Below, one piece after another: positions 6,936-14,242 of a stretch of 45,299 bases of DNA (its first letter is position 1; each line of letters begins with the position of its first letter). Under the pieces are notes generated by a model. That model saw nothing but the letters and a program-made list of their open reading frames with translations. It ran no database searches and was not told where the DNA came from. Source of the DNA: a virus; IMG/VR virus record IMGVR_UViG_3300027659_000060, positions 1 through 45,299 of that record. One strand, written 5' to 3'. A program made the position numbers and the translations under genes.

Positions 6936-6993
6936 TAGTACGAACTAAAGTACTGGCGTGTCGCTACCAACTTTCTCCCCCTCACGTGGTAGT

Positions 6994-7023
6994 TTGACAC
7001 CAACCACTTACGTGTAGTATGCT
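6994..7023 (+). promoter_or_regulatory. Phage promoter, TTGACA-N18-TATGCT
   Basis: TTGACA (6994-6999) and TATGCT (7018-7023) are spaced by 18 bases. The eleven bases TAGTATGCTCT around the -10 recur exactly at the promoter in front of the phosphatase gene (16251-16262), also with TTGACA and 18-base spacing. The next ATG is only ten bases downstream, so the transcript would be leaderless or nearly so. Confidence 0.75.
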
Positions 7024-7032
7024 CTACACCTG

Positions 7033-7155
7033 ATGCTTGAGTGCGATTACTGCGGGAAAGAATTTGAGCCCACCTACACAAGGTGGCTCTGTCCGCACTG
7101 CCACATGAAGGCAAATTGTTGTGAGGGATTCCCACTACCAGAGAGCGAACAATGA
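7033..7155 (+). CDS. 40-residue zinc-ribbon protein
   Basis: The short gene begins at ATG 7033 and ends at TGA 7155, overlapping the next ATG (7152) by four bases. The product starts MLECDYCGKEF and continues to CPHCHMKANCC, giving CxxC...CxxC plus further Cys/His: a minimal zinc ribbon. There is no Shine-Dalgarno sequence, and the promoter -10 box ends ten bases upstream, so translation is probably near-leaderless. A DNA- or protein-binding accessory role is plausible, but nothing points to a partner. Confidence 0.65.
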   Translation: MLECDYCGKEFEPTYTRWLCPHCHMKANCCEGFPLPESEQ

Positions 7156-7433
7156 TTTTCTCATTTTTGCTCGCTGCCGGAAGTATCGCCGGTCTCTGGT
7201 TAGTTAGTAGAAATCCACGCGCAGGATGGGCTTGGTGCCTCTTGATGGAGATTCCTTGGACACTCTACGCAGTCCTTGTAGGCGAATACGGACTTGCATT
7301 CCTTTGCTTGTTCTACGGATTCGTTTATGCCTACAACCTCAAGAAAAGCAAGTCCAACCTAAACTCGAAAGGAACTACCCGAAATGAACAAGAGAATCAC
7401 ACTTGCAGTTGTTGCGAGCATTGTTGCGCTTAG
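7152..7433 (+). CDS. Membrane protein with about three helices
   Basis: The 93-residue protein is dominated by hydrophobic segments at ~2-19, ~27-43 and ~46-62 (FLCLFYGFVYAYNL), followed by a Lys/Asn-rich tail ending in SCCEHCCA. The pattern resembles small integral membrane proteins common in actinophages. The last 50 bases overlap the lipoprotein gene at 7384 in another frame, and the Cys-rich end may simply reflect that overlap. Function unknown; context suggests an envelope role. Confidence 0.5.
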   Translation: MIFSFLLAAGSIAGLWLVSRNPRAGWAWCLLMEIPWTLYAVLVGEYGLAFLCLFYGFVYAYNLKKSKSNLNSKGTTRNEQENHTCSCCEHCCA

Positions 7434-7779
7434 TGTAACCGGATGTGCTTCGTCACCTGCTCCAAGCAACTCAGCACCAGCTCCTGCTCCTGTTTACTCC
7501 TATGACCCACCTGTTTACGAGCCACCCGCACAAAGTGCAGAAGATATCTTTTACTCTGTGATTGAACCCCGCTTCCCAACTGTCCCTCGCTCAACCGCAG
7601 TGAACCTTGGTAAAGCAATCTGTAACGCTCTTGACTCCGGTGCATCTATTACCGATGTTGGTCAGGTCGCTGCGAACAACGGAATTAGTTACAGCGATGC
7701 TGGATACCTTGTAGGCGCATCAATCGCTTCCTTCTGCCCCGAGTACGAAGACGATGCTCGGGCTTTGCTCGGTAACTAG
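7384..7779 (+). CDS. DUF732-like secreted lipoprotein
   Basis: The 131-residue protein has a lipoprotein signal: a positively charged start MNKR, a hydrophobic core, and the lipobox VTGC with Cys21 as the expected lipidated residue. A Pro/Ala linker follows to about residue 50. The C-terminal 75 residues contain two cysteines (AICNAL and SFCPEY) about 50 residues apart, flanked by helices, matching the DUF732 pattern known from mycobacteria and other actinobacteria. Phage-encoded lipoproteins often block superinfection, but that is inference here. AAGGA lies ahead of the ATG. Confidence 0.7.
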   Translation: MNKRITLAVVASIVALSVTGCASSPAPSNSAPAPAPVYSYDPPVYEPPAQSAEDIFYSVIEPRFPTVPRSTAVNLGKAICNALDSGASITDVGQVAANNGISYSDAGYLVGASIASFCPEYEDDARALLGN

Positions 7780-7781
7780 TA

Positions 7782-7931
7782 ATGCCAAAGCCTGAATACT
7801 GCGAGAAGTGCAAGCGGATCATTGGGATCGGCTGTGCTTGCGACATGACTTTCAAAGAGAAGATTGAGAGCCAGATACTCTCACTACCCGACTCTTTCAA
7901 AGCAACCAAAGACAATCGGAGAAATAAGTGA
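7782..7931 (+). CDS. 49-residue cysteine-motif protein
   Basis: The gene runs from ATG 7782, two bases after the lipoprotein stop, to TGA 7931, and overlaps the GTG start of the next gene by four bases. The product begins MPKPEYCEKCKRIIGIGCAC, giving CxxC followed by CxC, probably a small metal site, and then a helix. Continuous four-base coupling on its 3' side supports expression. No function can be assigned. Confidence 0.5.
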   Translation: MPKPEYCEKCKRIIGIGCACDMTFKEKIESQILSLPDSFKATKDNRRNK

Positions 7932-9040
7932 CCAAGGAAACGCCACAACGGCGCATTGAGTACACCTATGGATACCAAGGCGATCTCTCACAAGAGTCTG
8001 GTCAGATCTACGAGTCCTACGAGATGCTCGGGTTAGACGGAGCAATCAGTAAGACCCGCAAGAACTCAACCGTACTTTCTTACTCTTGTTGGAACTTTGT
8101 GCAGACCGCACGAACTCTAGTCGGCGAGACGTTAGAGACCTCTCTTATCAAGACTGCTGGACTAACCTCCAGCACCCGGACTGGGAATGACCGAGTTAAG
8201 AACGTAGCCTCACTTGCCTCTTACTGGGATAGCAGAGGGGGATTATTCAAATCGGACAGTTCTTTCTCTCCATCCGCCGGGGATATTTTCTTCCTCGGAT
8301 CTTCTGGTATGAAGTGGAGCCCTTTGTTTGCTGGGATTGTTGAGTGCGTTGAAGGAGAGATAGTCACCGGAATCTCAAGGCACGCCTTGACTGCTGATTC
8401 TCCCGGCCTTGTTACTCGCTCGCGCTACGCCAAGTTTGCTATTAGTCCGTTCTCTAAGAATGGGATTATTGGCTACGCTCGCCCTGATCACAAAGGCATT
8501 TACATGCCAACTAGTGAGGCAGTGCTCAGCGGAAACTTGACAGAAGAAGAGATCTATTGGGCTTCTTACGGAAAACTTCTTCTTCAAACTGGTTTCTTGT
8601 CTGGACCAATAGCACTGCGTAAAACACCAGAGTATGTTGACGCAAGTAAAAAAGTATGTAAAGAGTTTGGGTTTCCGTTCTCCCGACTTGACAGCAACAC
8701 TGTTGCTTGGGTAAGCTTACTTCTTGGTGGAGCAAGTGAAGACATCCCCACCGAAAGACCAAGTCTTTCTATACTGGATGCTTCTAAGCAGGCTCTGTCA
8801 AAGATACAACGGAAGAAGATTTACACCACGCATATTTACTACGGCGCGCGGTCTTGTAAGTCTGTTAAAGAACTCCAACGAGCACTGAACGCAACTGGAA
8901 CAGTGCCTCCTGTTGAAGTCACCGGACACTACTTTGACAACACCAAGAAATCTTTTGACCAATATCTAGAGAACTTCTCCGGAGATAGGCTCCAAGCCTT
9001 CAAGGAATTGTTCCCTACAACTAAATACAAACTAGTCTGA
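7928..9040 (+). CDS. Putative CHAP/NlpC-like cell-wall hydrolase with peptidoglycan-binding C-terminus
   Basis: The 370-residue protein starts at GTG 7928. YSCWNFVQTARTL near residue 53 fits the nucleophile-cysteine helix of a CHAP or NlpC/P60 domain; SAGDIFFLGSSG matches the conserved GD-i-ff strand, and SRHA near residue 150 may give the catalytic histidine. These enzymes cleave peptide bonds in peptidoglycan. The C-terminal ~60 residues (SVKELQRALNATG ... NTKKSFDQYL) look like a PG_binding_1 repeat. No signal peptide is present. With the amidase and transglycosylase this is the third wall-degrading candidate in 5 kb. The domain call is motif-level. Confidence 0.55.
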   Translation: MTKETPQRRIEYTYGYQGDLSQESGQIYESYEMLGLDGAISKTRKNSTVLSYSCWNFVQTARTLVGETLETSLIKTAGLTSSTRTGNDRVKNVASLASYWDSRGGLFKSDSSFSPSAGDIFFLGSSGMKWSPLFAGIVECVEGEIVTGISRHALTADSPGLVTRSRYAKFAISPFSKNGIIGYARPDHKGIYMPTSEAVLSGNLTEEEIYWASYGKLLLQTGFLSGPIALRKTPEYVDASKKVCKEFGFPFSRLDSNTVAWVSLLLGGASEDIPTERPSLSILDASKQALSKIQRKKIYTTHIYYGARSCKSVKELQRALNATGTVPPVEVTGHYFDNTKKSFDQYLENFSGDRLQAFKELFPTTKYKLV

Positions 9041-9050
9041 AAGGACAAAA

Positions 9051-9896
9051 ATGATTGAACTAGACACTGAAAAGCGCAACCAAGAACTTGTATTCAAGTT
9101 TAAGGAAACAAACGCAACTCTTGAGGAACTTGGAACTGAGTACGCACTCTCACGTGAGCGCGTCCGTCAGATCTTGTCCAGAGAACTTGGTGAGAGCAAG
9201 TACAGCAAACTCACCAGAAGTCGTACCTCTGCTCGCAGTGACGAAAACGGCGAGTACTTGAAGACAACCATCAAAGAGATCGCTGACGAGATCATTGATG
9301 CTACTGACAAGGGCGACGAACTCCCCACCATCTTGTCAATCTGTGATGAGTACGAAGTATCTGTAGCAGTTGCTTCCAGCGCACTTGAACTGGTTTCCAA
9401 GTCACTCGGCAGAGAGCACGTGCACATGCTTGCTCTTAAGCGCACCACGACAAAAAACCTGCAGTACAGCGAGAAAGAACTTGTTACTCTGGTTAAGCGC
9501 GCTTACAAAGAAGTTACCGCTGACGGCAAGTCATTCTCTGCAAAGAACTACAGCGACTGGAGAGAGGCACAGAAAGAATCCTGCCCAACTCCTCTTACTC
9601 TGATGAAGCGCATGAGCAATGACAACCGCTGGTCAGATGTTAAGGCAGTGGCTTCGGGCAGTAAGGTCGCGCACGCTCGCGGTCCAGGTGGCCCCCAACG
9701 CTCTTGGGATCACAAGGCTTTGATGAAGGTTCTCCGTGACTTCCTGTCTTGGTCGCACAAGAACCAACGCGCAGCAACACAGAACGCTTATCTGGAGTAT
9801 CAAGAGCAGACCTCAGTAGATACCCCGTCCATCACTTTGATTCGTCTCCGTCTTGGATCTTGGATGAATGCCCTAGAAACGGCAAAAAACAAGTAA
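9051..9896 (+). CDS. Sigma-region-4-like DNA-binding protein with two HNH-associated repeats
   Basis: Residues ~18-45 (ATLEELGTEYALSRERVRQI) are a textbook sigma-70 region 4.2 helix-turn-helix. No region 2 is present, so it is not a complete sigma factor. The C-terminal half holds two copies of a ~60-residue helical repeat (W/E..L......L....A...Y.......P....I..R.G.W..A) that I recognise as the homing-endonuclease-associated repeat, ending in LRLGSWMNALETAK. No HNH nuclease motif is visible. The protein therefore looks like a multi-domain DNA binder, perhaps a regulator of the promoter with an inverted repeat directly downstream (9906-9934). AAAGGA precedes ATG 9051. Confidence 0.65.
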   Translation: MIELDTEKRNQELVFKFKETNATLEELGTEYALSRERVRQILSRELGESKYSKLTRSRTSARSDENGEYLKTTIKEIADEIIDATDKGDELPTILSICDEYEVSVAVASSALELVSKSLGREHVHMLALKRTTTKNLQYSEKELVTLVKRAYKEVTADGKSFSAKNYSDWREAQKESCPTPLTLMKRMSNDNRWSDVKAVASGSKVAHARGPGGPQRSWDHKALMKVLRDFLSWSHKNQRAATQNAYLEYQEQTSVDTPSITLIRLRLGSWMNALETAKNK

Positions 9897-9905
9897 CCTT
9901 ACGAC

Positions 9906-9934
9906 TTGACAAAGCTTGCCGAGTAGGCAAGAAT
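9906..9934 (+). promoter_or_regulatory. Promoter with an operator-like inverted repeat between its boxes
   Basis: TTGACA (9906-9911) is followed after 17 bases by AAGAAT (9929-9934). Within that span CTTGCC (9915-9920) and GGCAAG (9926-9931) form a perfect inverted repeat around GAGTA. A protein bound there would block polymerase. It sits between the regulator gene at 9051 and the replication/recombination operon, which it probably drives. Confidence 0.6.
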
Positions 9935-9962
9935 GACACTAATGACATCTGAAAGAGGTCTT

Positions 9963-11786
9963 ATGACAAACGTACGTGCTGAGATACATGACACTCAGTT
10001 CCGTCGAATTGCAGTCAATGGCGAATACCGTGACCGCGATCTCATCAAGTCAGTTCCAGGTGCTTCATGGAGCAAGCGAGCAGACGGCTGGACAGTCCCC
10101 CTGTCTTGGTCGGCCTGCCTTGCTCTTCGTGGAATCTTCGGAGACCGCCTTGAAATCGGCAAGAGGCTAGACGAATGGGCGCGTAACTACCAAGAAAATG
10201 TAGTTGGGCCACCCCTCGCTCTTCGTGAAGCCCTTGACGCTCCAGGAGACGACGACCTCTATTCATTCCAAAGAGCGGGAGTCAAGTTTCTCGCATCGCT
10301 TGACTCCGCTCTTTTGGCTGACGATCCCGGCTCTGGCAAAACTGTCCAAGCAATTCGCGCGCTCAAGCTTCGTGAAGAGCGCGGAGAGACTGTTTTCCCT
10401 GCGCTTATCGTTGCACCTAACTCCGTGAAGTTTTCATGGAAGCGCGAGTTTGAGAAGTTCTGGCCAATGAAGCCTGAACTCGCAGTAGGTGGCGGACCCT
10501 CAATCTCTGTTGTTGATGGATCTGCAGTCGCTCGCCGTAAGGCACTTGAACCAGGATTTGATGTTTACATCATTAACTGGGAGATGCTTCGTTCACACTC
10601 ACGACTTTCTGCCAGAGGCTCCATCGCTCTGCGCCGTTGCTTTGAATGTGGCGGAGAAGACACCACCGTTTCAGTTGCTCGTTGTCACGCACATGAGAAG
10701 GAACTGAACCAGATTGATTTTGTCACCGTAATTGCTGACGAGATTCACCGCGCTAAGGACCCAGCAAGCCAGCAGGCACGCGCACTACTTGCTGCCTCTG
10801 AATCAGAATCAACTAAATACCGAATTGCTTTGACCGGAACTCCAGTTGCTAATAGCCCAAGCGATATGTGGTCTATCTTCCACTGGCTCCGTCCGCACGA
10901 ATGGTCAACCAAGGTTAAGTGGATTGACCGCTACGTCAACTACTCACTCAACCCTTGGGGCGGAATGAGCATCTACGGTCTTCGCAACGACACCAAAGAT
11001 GAGTTCTTCAAATCAACTGACTACATGATTCGCCGTATGCCAAAGTCCATCACTCTTCCGTTCCTGCCACCTGTCGTTCACGAACGCCGTGACGCTCCAA
11101 TGGTTCCCAAGCAGAAGAAGGCATACGACGAGATGGAGAAGCACTTGATGACTCGTCTTGAAGACGGCTCGCTCTTGTCTGCTCCTAATCCAATGACACA
11201 AACACTTCGTCTGGTTCAGTTTGCTAGTGCCAGCGGAGAGATCATCACCAATGAAGCGGGCGACGAAAAGCTCGTACTAACTGAGCCGTCCGGAAAGATT
11301 GACACTTTCATGGACGACATTCTTGCCGGAGACTTTGACGGACAGTCTGTTGTTGTGTTTGCTCAGTCCAAGCAACTCATTGACTTACTCGGCGCACGCA
11401 TGGCTGAGAAAGAACTAACCTACTGTCGTATCACTGGAGATGAAGACGCTATGACGCGCCAGTCAGCCATTGATATGTTCCAAGATGGAAAACGACAGTT
11501 CATTCTGTGCACGCTTGGCGCTGGCTCAACCGGCATCACGCTGACCAAAGCATCTGTTATGGTCTTCCTTCAACGCTCATGGTCTGCTGTTGAAATGACT
11601 CAGGCAGAAAATCGTGCTCACCGTATTGGCTCCGAGCAACACGAGTCTATTTTACGAGTTGACTACGTCACTCCGGGCACTGTAGAAGAATCTGTTCTCC
11701 GTGTGCTTGACCAGAAAGAAGGCTACTTAGAAGAAGTAGTCCGATCAAAAGATCTAATCAACCGATTCATTAAAGGAGAGCTATGA
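9963..11786 (+). CDS. SNF2/SMARCAL1-like superfamily 2 helicase
   Basis: From ATG 9963, behind GAAAGAGG, the protein has 607 residues. Motif I DDPGSGKT contains K126; motif II is DEIH at 259-262; motif III follows in ALTGTPVANS; the second RecA lobe has GAGSTGITLT and the motif VI block QAENRAHRIGS around 547-557. This order and the absence of a chromodomain fit SNF2-type helicases of phages, which remodel forks or anneal strands. Residues 1-70 resemble the small domain before SMARCAL1-like motors, and a CxxC with a downstream Cys and His (RCFECGG...RCHAHE) inserted before motif II may bind zinc. In-frame ATGs at 9933 and 9942 are alternatives; 9942 coincides with the predicted transcription start. 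Confidence 0.85.
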   Translation: MTNVRAEIHDTQFRRIAVNGEYRDRDLIKSVPGASWSKRADGWTVPLSWSACLALRGIFGDRLEIGKRLDEWARNYQENVVGPPLALREALDAPGDDDLYSFQRAGVKFLASLDSALLADDPGSGKTVQAIRALKLREERGETVFPALIVAPNSVKFSWKREFEKFWPMKPELAVGGGPSISVVDGSAVARRKALEPGFDVYIINWEMLRSHSRLSARGSIALRRCFECGGEDTTVSVARCHAHEKELNQIDFVTVIADEIHRAKDPASQQARALLAASESESTKYRIALTGTPVANSPSDMWSIFHWLRPHEWSTKVKWIDRYVNYSLNPWGGMSIYGLRNDTKDEFFKSTDYMIRRMPKSITLPFLPPVVHERRDAPMVPKQKKAYDEMEKHLMTRLEDGSLLSAPNPMTQTLRLVQFASASGEIITNEAGDEKLVLTEPSGKIDTFMDDILAGDFDGQSVVVFAQSKQLIDLLGARMAEKELTYCRITGDEDAMTRQSAIDMFQDGKRQFILCTLGAGSTGITLTKASVMVFLQRSWSAVEMTQAENRAHRIGSEQHESILRVDYVTPGTVEESVLRVLDQKEGYLEEVVRSKDLINRFIKGEL

Positions 11787-12778
11787 CAGCCGAACACTTG
11801 ATGGCTGATACTTCGCTATCAACAGTTGACTCTGCTGACGGAACACTTGGTGTGTCCAACTCAGAGATCCAGACATTCAAGCAATGTCGCCGTAAGTGGT
11901 ACATCCAGTACTACTTGAAGTACCGTCCTCGCAAGACAGAGATTGTTTCTGCTCGCGCACTTGGTACTCGCGTCCACGCTGCTCTTGAGCACTACTACCG
12001 TGACGGAATCCCGTTGCTTGAGACGCACTCCAAGCTTTTGGCAGAAGATCGTCTTGTTCTTGAGAGCCAGGGAATGGACCCTGCTGATCTGGATAACGAT
12101 GGAGACCTCGGCCACGTCATGCTTGAAGGCTATGAGCAGTGGGTTGCCGAAGAAGGTCTTGACGCAAACCTTGAGATTATCTCGGTTGAAGAGATGATGA
12201 GCCTTCCTGTTGAGACTGCTTACGGCACGGTCAACCTTGTTGGAAAACTTGACCTCCGTGTTCGCAACTTAGCAACAGGCGCTCGCCGAGTTCTTGACTT
12301 CAAGACCGCTCAGGCGTTCAGCAACTTCACCGCAATCTCACACATTGCTGAGCAGTTGCCTACCTACACAATTCTTGACCGAGCGACACACGAAGCTTCG
12401 GGCGATACCGACTATGTTGAAGGTGGTATCTACCGAATCCTCCGCAAGGTTAAGCGCGGGCCTCGCGCGAACCCTCCGTTCTATGGAGAGTTTGAGATCC
12501 GCCACAACGAGTTCCACCTTCGGTCTGTGTGGACACGAATCACAGGAATCATCAGTGACATGATGCGTACGCGCAAAGCACTTGATGAAGGTGCAAACCA
12601 CCTGTTTGTTGTGTACCCTACACCAGATCGTTCATGTTCTTGGAAGTGCGAAGCGTACTCAATTTGTCCGCTTTTCGACGATGGATCTGACTTCCGAGGA
12701 ATGCTTGAAGAAGACTTTGAGCGTTCTGATCCCTACGCTTACTACGGAAGTAAGCCCGAAGAGGAGCATGATGTTTAA
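11783..12778 (+). CDS. Cas4/RecB-family PD-(D/E)xK exonuclease
   Basis: The 331-residue protein has the architecture of a Cas4/AddB-type nuclease. The nuclease motif is D157 (VGKLDLRV) with D172-x-K174 (LDFKT), and a QLPTY segment follows as in RecB-family domains. C35 (FKQCRRKW) plus three cysteines near residues 285-295 (CSWKCEAYSICPLF) form the expected four-Cys iron-sulfur site. Such enzymes resect DNA ends to give single strands for annealing. It starts at ATGA overlapping the helicase stop. The neighbouring Sak4-like ATPase and ssDNA-binding protein make a recombination module. Confidence 0.8.
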   Translation: MTAEHLMADTSLSTVDSADGTLGVSNSEIQTFKQCRRKWYIQYYLKYRPRKTEIVSARALGTRVHAALEHYYRDGIPLLETHSKLLAEDRLVLESQGMDPADLDNDGDLGHVMLEGYEQWVAEEGLDANLEIISVEEMMSLPVETAYGTVNLVGKLDLRVRNLATGARRVLDFKTAQAFSNFTAISHIAEQLPTYTILDRATHEASGDTDYVEGGIYRILRKVKRGPRANPPFYGEFEIRHNEFHLRSVWTRITGIISDMMRTRKALDEGANHLFVVYPTPDRSCSWKCEAYSICPLFDDGSDFRGMLEEDFERSDPYAYYGSKPEEEHDV

Positions 12779-12820
12779 GATTGCTCCCGTACAAAACAAC
12801 ACCAGGAAGGATAAACTGAA

Positions 12821-13576
12821 ATGACTCTCCACCAGTCTTTGACTATGGTTATCTATGGTCAATCAAAGACAGGCAAGTCAACGCTTTCGGTTACCGCACC
12901 TGCTCCACGACTTCTGCTTGACGTAGAAGGTGGCGCACGGTTCTTGCCGATCAAGCCAGTTGCATGGGACCCGACTACTCAGGCTCCGCCAGAGGACACG
13001 GGAACTTGGGACACTTGCGTTGTCACCATGACCCAGTTTGGTACGCTCCAGAAAGTTTACGAGTGGCTCCAGTCAGGCAACCACCCGTTCAAGAGCGTAG
13101 TTATTGACAGTGTCACTGAGGCACAAGTCAAGATCGTTGACAGCGTTGCCGGTCGTAGTCAGGTCAAGATGCAGGACTGGGGCGAGATTCTTCGTTCCAC
13201 CACTGGTCTTCTCCGCGACTTGCGCGACTTGACGATGCACCCAACTAACCCTCTTACTTCTGTGATCTTGATTGCAATGGAGTCTGAGGACCAAAACGGC
13301 AAGAAGCGTCCTTGGTTGCAGGGCAAGTCAGGTGTTACTCTGCCTTACTTGTTTGACATCACCGGACACCTTCGTGTTGATGAATACCCGAACGCTGACC
13401 CGACTCAACCGAACACTCGTGTTCGTCGTCTTGTGATTGGTCCGAATGAGGACGCAGTTGCTGGCGAGCGAGTTGGCGGACGTCTTGGTGAGGTCGTTGA
13501 AGAAGGCGACCTGAACATCACCAAAATGATCGAACGTATCTACGGTACGGTCGGAGCAACAACCACTACTGAATAG
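12821..13576 (+). CDS. Sak4-like RecA-family ATPase
   Basis: The 251-residue protein has a Walker A motif GQSKTGKST at residues 13-21 and the strand LLLDVEGGARFL soon after, the hallmark of phage AAA_24/Sak4 proteins, small relatives of RecA/Rad51 that promote single-strand annealing. Later segments (SVVIDSVTEAQVKIVDSVAG and SVILIAMESEDQNGKKRPW) provide the Walker B region and the sensor strand. Length is typical. It lies 42 bases after the nuclease and 39 before the ssDNA-binding gene, matching the usual Sak4-SSB order. Confidence 0.75.
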   Translation: MTLHQSLTMVIYGQSKTGKSTLSVTAPAPRLLLDVEGGARFLPIKPVAWDPTTQAPPEDTGTWDTCVVTMTQFGTLQKVYEWLQSGNHPFKSVVIDSVTEAQVKIVDSVAGRSQVKMQDWGEILRSTTGLLRDLRDLTMHPTNPLTSVILIAMESEDQNGKKRPWLQGKSGVTLPYLFDITGHLRVDEYPNADPTQPNTRVRRLVIGPNEDAVAGERVGGRLGEVVEEGDLNITKMIERIYGTVGATTTTE

Positions 13577-13615
13577 ACCGTATCAACGGCTATCAAACCC
13601 GAGAGGAATATGAAC

Positions 13616-14164
13616 ATGGCTTCAACAGCATGGGACGCGCTACTTGACAGCGCAGAAGACACCAGTGGTGGTGGAGATTACTCCCCCATCCCCGCTGGAG
13701 ATTACACCGCCACGGTGAAGGATGCCTCGCCTAAGACTTCGTCTACTGGCAAGGATATGTACAAGGTCACTTTTGAGATCGCCGATATGGGACCTCACAA
13801 GGGACGCTTGGTGTTCACGCAGTTTGTTATCTCTCCTGAGAACCCGACTGCGCTTGGCATCTTCTTCCGTCAAATGGCCGCTTTTGGTCTGACCGCAGAC
13901 TACTTCCGGACTAACCGTCCATCAGGTGAAGAAGCCTGCAGGAAGCTTGTTGGTCGCACCGTGAAGATCAAGGTGACTGAGGGCGAGTACAACGGCAAGC
14001 CAAAGAACGACGTTAAGAACGTTGCTCCTGTTGCAGGCTCGGCAGCTCCGGCTCCGACTGCATCGGCTCCTGCCCCTGCTCCCGCACCAGCACCTGCCCC
14101 CGCTCCGGCACCTGCACCAAGCCCGAGCGACGAAGAGAGCCTTGCTAGCAAGCCCTCTTTCTAG
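13616..14164 (+). CDS. Phage single-stranded-DNA-binding protein (DUF669-like)
   Basis: The 182-residue protein has a beta-rich N-terminal domain with the pattern PAGDYTATVKDASPK and YKVTFEIADMGPHKGRL, as in the DUF669 family of phage ssDNA-binding proteins. After residue ~138 comes a flexible Ala-Pro linker of at least eight consecutive AP repeats and an acidic tail ending in SPSDEESLASKPSF, analogous to the SSB C-tail that recruits partners. I chose ATG 13616 because AGAGGA is eight bases upstream; ATG 13610 would be too close. It is followed by a strong hairpin. It probably coats strands produced by the upstream nuclease and loads the Sak4-like ATPase. Confidence 0.75.
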   Translation: MASTAWDALLDSAEDTSGGGDYSPIPAGDYTATVKDASPKTSSTGKDMYKVTFEIADMGPHKGRLVFTQFVISPENPTALGIFFRQMAAFGLTADYFRTNRPSGEEACRKLVGRTVKIKVTEGEYNGKPKNDVKNVAPVAGSAAPAPTASAPAPAPAPAPAPAPAPAPSPSDEESLASKPSF

Positions 14165-14167
14165 TCC

Positions 14168-14222
14168 GATAGAGCAGGGGCCACATGCACCCCGAACCCG
14201 CAAAAGTGGCCCCTGCTTTATC
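14168..14222 (+). terminator. Long-stem hairpin after the ssDNA-binding gene
   Basis: Bases 14168-14184 and 14206-14222 pair over 17 base pairs with a single G-U, the core being AGCAGGGGCCAC with GTGGCCCCTGCT, around a 21-base loop. The stem starts four bases after the stop codon. The U-tract is weak, so termination may be partial, or the structure may protect the 3' end of the mRNA. Confidence 0.6.
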
Positions 14223-14242
14223 TCTCATAAAAGAATTGGACA

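Noticed and set aside
9933-9962. ATG 9933 or 9942 as the helicase start
   Set aside because: ATG 9963 has GAAAGAGG and the upstream codons overlap promoter sequence. 9942 remains possible if the mRNA is leaderless.
13922-14203. Minus-strand Gly/Ala/Arg-rich frames
   Set aside because: They arise from the Ala-Pro repeat of the ssDNA-binding gene read in reverse.
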